Shown: positions 55,701-64,000 of the stretch, in pieces
Position numbering within the stretch: the stretch's first letter is position 1
Layout: each line of letters begins with the position of its first letter
Source: Closterium sp. Naga37s-1
Taxonomy: Eukaryota > Streptophyta > Zygnematophyceae > Desmidiales > Closteriaceae
NCBI GenBank assembly: GCA_947471745.1
Contig: CANJKZ010000262.1
Location: 132,501 to 196,500, forward strand
DNA: 64,000 nt
Direction of reading: 5' to 3'
Made by a program: the position numbers and the translations under genes
The notes under the pieces: generated by a model
Told to the model about the DNA's origin: nothing
Seen by the model: the letters and a program-made list of their open reading frames with translations, nothing else
The model's database searches: none

Positions 55701-56876
55701 AGAGCCGGATGAAGGATCTGGGCTCTCTCGACGGCGCCACGCTGTTCACGCAGGGGGCGTACCCGAAATCTCACTCGAAGCGGCAGCGTCGGTTTTTGCA
55801 GTGGCTGGAGGCTCTCCGCAATCTGTTTAAGCGGAAACCGTCCGACCCTGACACCCTGCCTGGTACGTCTTCGATTTCGGTTGTCATTGATTGAATTTTC
55901 TATGTTTGTGTCACGTTATGCTTCGTTGGTTGTATGAGTTTGTGTACTTATTCTTATTAAACAGCTTGTATTCTCATTAAACTGGTTTCTGATTCACACC
56001 CCGCCACCAGGAATCAACTGGACGAGAGCACAGAAGGAGATCAGCAGTTTCACCACGATCATGTCGACCCATCACCGCGAGCTGAGCTTCCAGGACGGCC
56101 TGAAGCAGATGCTCAGCTCGCCCGATTGGTGCACGGCCTACCCCAACCTGGTCCGCCTTTGGATGGCGGTCGCAGTGCTGCCCCTGAGCACCGTGGAGTG
56201 CGAGCGGGGCTTCTCCCGCCAGAACGTCATCAAGAGCTGGCTACGCGGCAATCTCAACGACGCGAAGCTTGGCGACCTGATGACCATCTCCATGCTGAAG
56301 TACGAACCTAACTGGCCTGCCCTTGTAGAGCTGTGGAGAGGTGCGACGAAGAGACGCCCAGCCAAGGATGTCGTGATGGTGCATGCGCAAAGGCCTGTGA
56401 AGCGCACGAGGAAGACCCTTGCGATGTTGGCCGCGAAGCAGGCGGCAGCAACAGCAGCAGCAGCAGCAGCAGAGGCTGCTGCTCGTGAAGCAGCAGCTGC
56501 AGAAGAAGCAGCCAGGCTAGAGGAGGAGTTGGGCCCCTGGCAGAGACGGGCAGACCATGGCAAAGAGCACATTGCTTCAGATTCAGAGCTAGACGGGGAC
56601 GACGAGGAATATTCTTCTCATGATAGCGATAGTGAATCCTAGTTCAATATGAATGTATGGTTAACTGTAGTAATAGAGTAGAGTAGAGTGTAGTCTGTGT
56701 GAAGACTATATAACTAAATAAATGTCTGATTTCGCGAAAATCTGTCTGAGCCGACATACTAACTTATAAAATCCGTCTGAGGCAAAGACCACCAGGAATC
56801 CTCCATATGAGGGCCAGACGATTTTTTTTTTTTCATGGAAAACGTCAGACGGGCCTAAAAGTTAGCAAGAGCCCTG
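52794..56876 (+). mobile_element. hAT-superfamily DNA transposon, 4083 bp, complete ends
   Basis: The left end CAGGGCCCTCGTTAGC and the inverted right end CAGGGCTCTTGCTAAC match at 12 of 16 positions. An 8-bp target duplication CCCCCCCT flanks the element at 52786-52793 and 56877-56884, the hAT length. Subterminal CGTCTGA-like motifs occur near both ends (for example TTCGTCTGAT at about 52951 and 52981; GTCTGAG at about 56743 and 56775; CAGACG at about 56815 and 56846), as expected for transposase-binding sites. It carries a five-exon transposase gene. The insertion is about 630 bp past the CWC21-like stop. Confidence 0.93.
53462..56642 (+). CDS. hAT transposase, five exons, probably defective
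   Basis: Exons 53462-54402, 54479-54839, 54921-55290, 55400-55862, 56011-56642. Exon 1 has a Pro/Thr-rich head, then a BED-like zinc-finger region (MRCSICMVHG...RKHQHSIKH). Exon 2 has LGIQLDESTDRRRGKHLIVY with the first catalytic Asp, and ISTDGASV. Exon 3 has KWLSRGLAVQRL. Exon 5 has the hAT dimerisation block LPLSTVECERGFSRQNVIKS, then an Ala-rich coil and an acidic tail. The subfamily resembles the ZNF862/KIAA1586-like hATs. Exon 2 is 361 nt, out of phase: after GASV the frame changes and ARIPHLAGFHCIAHR follows, with about eight residues of the usual motif missing. So a small deletion probably disables this copy, unless splicing differs. Confidence 0.85.
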
Positions 56877-56884
56877 CCCCCCCT

Positions 56885-57218
56885 CCTTGGGACTCTTGAG
56901 TGGCCTGCCCAGGGGCTGGGTTTGTACAGTGGTGCACCCACTACAAGCTTATGCCTGAAGGCAGAGTGGTGCAACGTAGACACTGTTGTTGAGCTCTTAC
57001 AGTAACACTGTACAGTGATTGCTATGGGAAAGCTTATGGTATGGGTCAAGCTGCACAGCCATGCAGCTGTTATCATCTGTTGTCATGGTCATGCGGCCAC
57101 GGGAGCAACAGCCAGTAGAGCTGTTACTGACTTGAACACGCCCTCCTCTTCCTCTCCATCCTCCTCCCCCTCCACTGCATCCTCCATGGCGTCACTAAAA
57201 GCTTCATCGTCTAAGTGG
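56885..57218. other. 3' flank of the phosphatidylinositol-transfer-protein gene
   Basis: It holds an acidic reading frame on the minus strand (57235 down to about 57090, DDEAFSDAMEDAVEGEEDGE) that would be a C-terminal tail if the last splice junction lay in another phase. Otherwise it is 3' UTR. Confidence 0.4.
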
Positions 57219-59106
57219 TCACTCAAGGAAAGGCTCTGATGTGGGCAGAGGGTGGGAATGAGTGGGTCAGAACAAAGACATATAAAAGGGTTGTGCCATG
57301 CTTAGATGATCCATGATACGAGCCTTGGATTCACATGAGTGAATTAACATTAGCTGTAGATAATGCCAGTAGATTATGTTGAAGCTGTAAAAATTGTTTA
57401 AAGCGGATGTTACAGTGCGCCCTCACCTTTCGCACTGTCGATGTTCTCCTGCTCAATCCGCCGCGCGTCCGCCACAGTCAGCTCGCACCACTCGTCTGCC
57501 CATGCGTAGCACTTCCTGTACGCCTCAAGGTAAAGTGCGCGGTGCGCCTGAGATCCAATAGGGGAGCGCAGGGAGAAGGGGGTGGGTGGAAGAGGGAAAG
57601 GGGAAGGGGGGAGTATTGGATGGGGAAAATGAGAGGACGGGGAGGAGACGGTTGCTGGGATAGAAATAGCGAACGGTGCATCGTTTCTGACGGTGGCGAA
57701 AAGTGTTGCGACTATCACATGAATCAACGCAGCGACAGCGACAAGACAGCACTCACTGAGATTGCGGCGAGCTCCATCTGCCTGCCGAACCCCCAGTAGG
57801 GCGCGTCCACGCGTATCACCTTGTACGACGTTATCACAGGCTCACACGTTTTCTGCGCGCGGGAAGGAGCGAATGGGAACGATGTTCGAATCTCGGATCG
57901 TAAAGGTCGTCAATTCCGTCCGAGAGAACATGATATGACGAGCAGCCACATTCAAGCTAATAGCGAGCCATCTGATTATCCTTCATTCTTACCTGCCATC
58001 CGGGGGCGAGCGGGCCGCGGTTGAGTTTAAGGAGGGCGATCTTGGAGGGGTCGGTGCGCTTCCGCGCGTGATTCGCGACCACATGTCCCTGTCGGCCGAC
58101 GCGATGTCCACGTGGTCCACCTTGCGCAACGCCAAGTCAGCTTTTGACATATTCAGCGCCTGCAGGCGGTAAGAGGATGAGGAGACGAGCGAGGGTGGTT
58201 GAGAACCAAATCAGGGCGAGAGCAGCGCAAGTAGCTGTCGAACGGAAGTGTATAAGAACCACAACAAATCACCCACGTTTCGTCACATTGCTTGGCTGCA
58301 TTTCGATTACCACCTAGGCATGTTAGCTTTCCCCTGACGAGACGCATTATTTGCACGGGACACTCACGTTGTCCGCGTCGCCTCGGTCGGCGAGGTGATA
58401 CGTGTCGACGACTATCTTGAAGTTGGTGAAGTACGGGCACTGTAACGGGCGGTGGTGAGGAGACAGCAGAGGAGGAAAATGTAATAGCACACGAGACAGG
58501 AGGAGCAAACTGCAAATAGCACGTAGCTGAATCAACGACACGCGTGCACACTTCAAATGCTCCCCCTCCCCCTTCCCCCTTCCCTCCCCATCCTTCGCAT
58601 GCTTACGCTAAGCTCCATGCGGCTGCGCGGGTACGCGTTCCAGTTCTTCTCCTCCAGCCGCAGCGCCTTGAGCGGCGCGAGCGCGCGGATCCACGCGGGC
58701 GCGCGGCCCTGAAAGTGGTGCACGACGTGCGAGTAATGCCCCTCGCCTAAGACGTCGTCTTTGAACGGCTCGCTGGCGATCACCTCGACGCCCTCGCGGC
58801 CCTTGGTGTTCTCCATCTGCATGCGCGACCGCATGTAGGTGTGCCCCACGTGATACTGGCTCGTGCGATAACGCACGGAGAGAATGTGAGGGAGAAGGGA
58901 GGGGAGGGACGGGGGGCGTGAGCGAAGGGAGGTTGCATGCTCGACTGCATGTAAGTGTGCCCCCTGCGTTCAGTCAGAAAGGACAGGTAGGGTTTCTAGT
59001 TGCCTCAAGTTCCGTTGCGGGGCATGAGTTGAAGGGGGGATGCGCATGGCCATGCGCGAGCGCGTGCTTGTGCGCGTGTGCGCACCTCGTCGAGAAAAAA
59101 AGGCAT
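57219..59106 (-). CDS. class I phosphatidylinositol transfer protein (PITP)
   Basis: Exons, transcript order: (start uncertain)-59086, 58855-58607, 58439-58368, 58159-57993, 57852-57757, 57547-57427, 57235-57219. The best in-frame ATG I see is 59106 (MPFFLDE), but ITM upstream suggests the real start is further 5'. Family landmarks: MPFFLDEYHVGHTY, EGVEVIASEPF, GHYSHVVHHF, AWIRALAPLKALRLEEKNWN, CPYFTNFKIVVDTYHLADRG, NRGPLAPGWQ and EWCELTVADARRIEQE. These follow the single START-like domain of PITP alpha (about 270 aa). The family moves phosphatidylinositol or phosphatidylcholine between membranes. Exon 58159-57993 is one base out: DHVDIASADRD and HVVANHARKRTDP are in different frames near 58085. 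Either an assembly error or a recent lesion. A decayed copy of the exon 2 start lies at about 58930-58970. Confidence 0.8.
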
Positions 59107-60760
59107 CGTGATGCGGCTGAAGATGGTGGACCACGCGCGACGGACGGTGAGAAGCGAGCGACGAGAGGAGAGCGGCGAGCGCAGAGGGCCGTCGAAATCG
59201 CCACAAAGTTATTGCGGCGAGGGAGGACCACGCAAAATAAGAAACACGCAGGAGGGATAAGTTAGAGAATGATTAGAAATACAAGCAGTGCAAGCGCGTT
59301 CGGAAAATCGTTTTGCATCTTACAATTCCTTAATCTGCACCATTCTGGCTAGTTGTTGTCGACGGGCGCACAGCGAAACGAGAGGGGGCTGCGCGAGGAT
59401 TCCTCGTCAAGTCGACACTTCCTTCAACAGACACCTTTTGCTGCAGAAACGAGATATTCGTGAAAGCGTGCTCGAGGAGATGGCGGTGCGTTGCGTTCCT
59501 CTTTCTCGTCTTCTACCGTTGGTGAAGAGGGCTGGGATGGGTGTCAGCTGGTTCGGGCTGCGAAGGCGACGGAAGCGGCTTGGTGGGGTTGTGAAGATTG
59601 CTGCAGCTGTTGGTTGCGGGAATGGGAGCTACCGGGATTCTCGCTATTTGTATGGCAGATACTGTACGAGGAAAAGCAAGGGTGGGGTGGGGACTGGGGA
59701 GGGGGAGAGAGGAGAGAGATTCGAGCGGACGGCAAGGGTGGGGGAATTCAGGGCAGGCAGCTCTGTGTTGAGGAAAGGCGAGAGAGTGAGCAGTTGTTCT
59801 GATAGCGGATGGAGAGACATGCGCTTCGACTGTTGGGTTTGCAAAATCGCACGACTGAACTTCGCGAGTGCATCATCTGCTTGTGAGAGTGCCTTGTTAC
59901 CAGTACAAGATGTTTGCGCAAAATGCGACTACGCTTGGGTTGTCGTCGTGCGACCTTTCAGCGACTGGTGCGATTGGGTTACGTCGCGCGAAAAATATGA
60001 ATGTAGTCGCAATCAGTAGTTGACATTCATGAATGGTGATGCTGGGATTTGATGTTGCCGTTCAAATAGGACATCATCAACTCACCGGTAAGAGCAGCTC
60101 CGCTAACATATACAGCCGCAAAAGCATATGATGAATCAGAAGTAAGTGTGATCTCACGGTATCCTCAATAATCTGGGGAGAGAGTACGGAGCTGAAAGTA
60201 TAATATTATCATCTTCTTGACAATCACCCACACCTCAATTCCTTCTATTTGGTGCAGGGGAAGGACAGCACACCTATACACACCTCTGTATCATGCTAAG
60301 TGCTTGGCCATACCTCTTCCACTGCTAGAGTTGTTGTGAAATTGAAACAGTGCTTAACATTAACAGAGCATGTCAACAAAATCATCCTCAAATGGCACAT
60401 CCGCCCCCTTATTCTGTGCTGAATACTAAGACAGGGACTACCATACGAGGGGATGACAGCAGGTCCACAAGCGAGTACCGTACGTTCAAAACTCAACACA
60501 TACTAGGTCTGTGGCACCAACTGTGTGGGTGCCAGACTAGTTGCTTCAGCCCAAAGCGATGGTGCATGCACTAGTGAGCTGTGCCATGCCATGCTGCCAC
60601 CCGCCCTGGTTACCTACTCAGAGTTGCACCTACTACGAGCATATTCTTGCAGTCTCCTCTCCACCCAGCCACTGCTGGTAATCTCGGTGTGTACAGTGGT
60701 CATGGCAGTGCTCTTGCAGTAATGCCGAGTCCAAAACAATATTTGCACAGGGGTGTATCT
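59107..60760. other. no recognisable gene; possible 5' end of the PITP gene and one unsupported ORF
   Basis: The part next to 59106 should contain the missing 5' end of the PITP gene. A 243-codon plus-strand frame at 59288-60019 has no recognisable domain and an odd composition; I regard it as chance. 60020-60760 is AT-richer with no structure I recognise. Confidence 0.4.
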
Positions 60761-63700
60761 TGTTGAGATAATGTCGAGACTTATGCACTTCAAGGAATTC
60801 GTATAGTTAGTACAGTAAAAGTACCGATAGACTGACGTCAGCAAAGCGCTACGCGCCTTAGGATGACGTCATCAGTAGCTGTAGGTATCGCGAATAGTCA
60901 CGTACCTTTTCAGAACAGGAATAGTGCGAATAAATACAGCACAGTAGGCGAACAGGTACTTTAGTCTAGTTATATATTCTGTATGCTTGTCATTTTATTA
61001 TATACTTGATTTCAGAGACTTTTTGATCCTGTTACAAGTCACTCATATAAAAAGACTTCCACTGCTACAGGAAGCTACTATCCTAAGACTACGATCCTAT
61101 TCAAACAGTTCAAATTCTAACATGGTATGAGAGCAACTTAGGATTAAAACAGCTTCCATCTGCCTATTCTACAACTATGTCTGGATCTCCAAGGTCCAAC
61201 AATGGCTCTTCTGTTACGAGCCCGTCACGCCCAACTGCGTCTCCAGCTGCTGATAATTCACATCTGCAGCAACAACAACAACAACAACAACAATATCAGC
61301 AACAACCGATGTACGGCATGCCATTGAGCAGTCAGCCCGTACACACAACTACAGCAGCGGCATCATCGACAGCAGCCGCCGCGACAGCAGCATCGGCAGC
61401 CTCAATAGCTGCAGTTGCAGTCCCTGGTTCTTCAAGTCAACCGGGACAACAGTCTAACTTCGTTCCGACTGGACCTTACCAATATCAAGGTGCTTACCAA
61501 CCAGCAAATCTTCAACAACGTGTTAATGCTGCCGTCTTGTCGCTTAACCAGATGTTTCCAACTCCGATGAGCATTGATGGCTCCAGTTATCAGCGTGGTC
61601 AGATGCCACAAGGAAGTGATGGGTCGAACAACTCTTTCTCCTTTGGTCCCGCTGGACAAGGACAACAAACACAACAAGGGTCACAAGCGCCATCACTCTA
61701 TCAGCTACAATCAGCTGACGGTACCGGAAGTTATATTCCTGCTTCTGCAAATCCTACAAAAATCAAAACGACAATGCCTTTTAACGGTCAAGATTTTTAT
61801 ACCTGGAGCTTTGAGTTTGAGCTTCTTGTTCAGACCGCGGGGTTCTGGCAGCTGTATGACGGCACAGCACCATTTCCATCACACGGGTCACCACTTCAAC
61901 AAGCCACTTTTCGATCGGCGTCGCTGACTGCATACACAGTTCTCGTTCGTAATCTGACTCCGACTGAACAGCTCGGAATTCGTTCTTTTCGTAACAGTGT
62001 CGCTCCCGCTGAAGCAGCTTGGTTATACCTGCAAGGGGTTCACATGGCAAAAGATACTGTCAACCAGAGTAAAAATTTGACGAAGCTGTCAAATATACAG
62101 ATGATAAACGGCGAGAAGGTGACGCAGTATATTAACCGCGCTCGAAATCTGCGCTATCAACTTCAGAAGTGTGGAGGGTACTTCCCCGACGCTATGTTCC
62201 ACACGGTGCTACTTGCGGGTCTTGGACCAGAATGGCGACAGTGTCGCTCTATACTTCGGATGCAAGCACAGTTGTCCGAGGGGGCACTCTGTGCCGCTCT
62301 CATCGCCGAGCAGCAGGATATGGATCTGCACAACGCTCGAGGAGGAAAAAAGATGGTAAACAATACAGTCAGTTTTTATTCTAATCCACGTCACAAGCCC
62401 GTTTGTTCTTTTTGTCGAAAACCAGGACACACTATTGATACCTGCTGGTCGAAAGACAAACCATCTTGGAAGCGGTCTGCTTCGAAACATAATAAAGATT
62501 CTTCAAGTGAAGCAGAGAAGCCGGAAGCAGAGAAGCCGGACGCTGAGAAGCAGAATACTGCGAAGCTGAACTCTGCGAAGCCGACTACTGCACCTGCCAA
62601 GACACAAACAAAAGCAGTTATTAATTGCATGACATCAGTGTCAACGGTTTATGATCCTGATGCTGAAGAGCGGATTCACAACCGGTTCAACAACGAACTC
62701 AACACACCGATTCCACCTGAGGTCTATGCAAATCTTGCACATACCATTGCAGGTCCCAATACTTGGTACCTCGACAGTTGCTGCGGTCAGCACATGTGTT
62801 CGTCAGAGACGCGTTTCAATGTGAATCAACGCCGTCTGGAGAATCCCGTTGTCGTCACGGTCGCCAATAACCAACGGCTTACAGCTCACTGGATGGGAAG
62901 CATCGTTCTGGACTCAGTTGAAGAAGACTTCAGTCTTCACCTGAACGAAGTTCTTCTGGTCCCTCGGCTTGGCTTCAACCTCATGTCATCTGCACAGCTC
63001 ATGAAGAACGGGATTACACTTCTCGGTGAACCTGGAAAATTCACTCTGAAATACGGTGAAAAGAAACTAGGCACGGCAGTTGAGCAAAACGGTGTTTTAG
63101 TTTTGAACTTCATACCTGAGCGTACTACTGCCGACTCTGATAACATTCTCTCGCTTGGTCCTTGGGAGCATCGTGACGATATTGATTACACCGACGATAC
63201 AGTTCCACGTGAGGGAGTTGTCCCGACGTCTTCAACCACGGCTGCCGCCGTCATGTTGACCTTTGACGATCAAGGCTTGAATGATGTTGAGAACTCTCGG
63301 GAGTACATGGCTGCAGTTGAAGGTTGGAGTGATCCGACGAACATGCCGACTGATGACGGCATCTGGGGGGCTGACGAACCTGATGAAACAACTTGGGGCG
63401 AGACACCTGCTGAACGCGATGCTCGTCTTCTCGCTGAAGCTGAACAACGCGTCGCTGAAATGGAGATTCTTGACTCGGGTCGTCTCGTTGGAGTAGAACC
63501 TGTACCTGCAGCATCCGATCAAGAAAGCGGCGAGTTAGTACTTGCTCCAGGCGAGTACGTGGATGTTGAGGTTCGTGTTCCACCACCAAATCTTACTCGT
63601 TACGTCGCACCTGCTTTCGATCAGATCCGCTCCGATGGTCATCAGCTTCTGTTGTCGTTCTTCGCTAACGCCGAGTACTATCTGCGCGCACAAGGTCACA

Positions 63701-64000
63701 AAGCCACGGGAGAAACATGGCATAAACGACTTGGTCATCCGTCGCAGTTTACGCTAAACAACACGATCAAGGCTGCAATGCTTGACAAAAATTCGTTACT
63801 CTTACCGAGCGGTCTCGAACTGAAGCCGGTGAATCGCCCGGCACCCTGCACCGTCTGCCCTGCGGCAAACCTACCACACGAGCCGTTCCCGACTCATTTC
63901 CCTGGAGCTGACGATTATCAACTGATGGATAAGGTTTACAGCGATATACTTAACTTACCTGAGGATGGTTTCAACGGCGAACGCTACGTTATCACATTTA
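60761..64000 (+). mobile_element. Copia-superfamily LTR retrotransposon, left part (runs off right edge)
   Basis: The 5' LTR 60761-61122 (362 bp) starts TGTTGA and ends CTAACA. The primer-binding site TGGTATGAGAGC follows directly (61123-61134). An open gag-pol frame runs from ATG 61177 to the window edge. Parts in order: a Gln/Ala-rich head, a Copia-type gag domain (about 61770-62340), a zinc knuckle of CCHC type (CSFCRKPGHTIDTC, about 62404-62445), an AEKP repeat linker, the protease region (about 62760-63100), the GAG-pre-integrase motif WHKRLGHPS (about 63720) and the start of integrase. It looks whole as far as visible; reverse transcriptase, RNase H and the 3' LTR must lie beyond the window, so LTR-pair age cannot be judged. 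Confidence 0.9.
60833..60871. promoter_or_regulatory. paired TGACGTCA motifs in the Copia 5' LTR
   Basis: Two perfect 8-bp CRE/as-1-like palindromes at 60833-60840 and 60864-60871, spaced 31 bp start to start and upstream of AT-rich TATA-like sequence (about 60965 and 61046). bZIP factors bind such sites. The regulatory role is inference. Confidence 0.6.

Noticed and set aside
57090-57235. Acidic C-terminal tail (DDEAFSDAMEDAVEGEEDGE) of the PITP
   Set aside because: The phase of the preceding exon leads to a stop after EPFLE; the acidic frame would need a different junction, so it is not annotated as coding.
59288-60019. 243-codon intronless plus-strand gene
   Set aside because: No recognisable domain, irregular composition, antisense to the likely 5' part of the PITP gene, and no start context; kept only as a note.

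Overview
The window is nuclear DNA of a streptophyte (green-plant lineage). Its central gene encodes PTAC3/PAP1, a SAP-domain subunit of the plastid RNA polymerase complex. The other genes are typical nuclear housekeeping genes with short GT-AG introns, and the mobile elements are a hAT transposon and Copia-type LTR elements primed by initiator tRNA-Met. The genes are GC-rich and the introns are full of CCCTCC/GGGAGG low-complexity sequence. A streptophyte alga or early-diverging land plant fits, but the species cannot be fixed from the sequence.

Layout. Minus strand, right to left: universal stress protein (10304-8581, 5 exons), methylenetetrahydrofolate-reductase-like FAD-linked protein (7911-3633, 7 exons), and the 5' part of UTP12/WDR3 (3477 to beyond the left edge). 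A 1.1 kb divergent intergenic region (10305-11419) leads to PTAC3 on the plus strand (11420-49402, 15 exons, all phases compatible, 1356 codons). Then come CWC21/SRRM2-like (50011-52163), a hAT element with an 8-bp target duplication (52794-56876), a class I phosphatidylinositol-transfer-protein gene on the minus strand (about 59106-57219), and the left end of a Copia element running off the right edge (60761-64000). A miniature LTR element (TRIM, 345 bp, 5-bp target duplication) lies in an intron of the reductase-like gene.

The dominant feature is a 24.4 kb tandem array (14304-38686) in PTAC3 intron 3. It holds 134 perfectly registered 181-bp units plus the terminal real exon. Each unit is the first 129 bp of PTAC3 exon 4 joined to the 52-bp intron tail carrying its 3' splice site. 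This looks like a young satellite born from an exon.

It is the extreme case of a wider pattern: most exons of PTAC3, UTP12, the reductase-like gene and the stress-protein gene have one to several decayed tandem copies beside them. Many of these duplication junctions carry a short palindrome, either an 18-25 bp TTTTGAG-N4-CTCAAAA type or a 36-42 bp type centred on AGAATTCT. A palindrome exactly between two direct copies recurs about a dozen times, and I know of no described element that explains it. It is my main candidate for something new.
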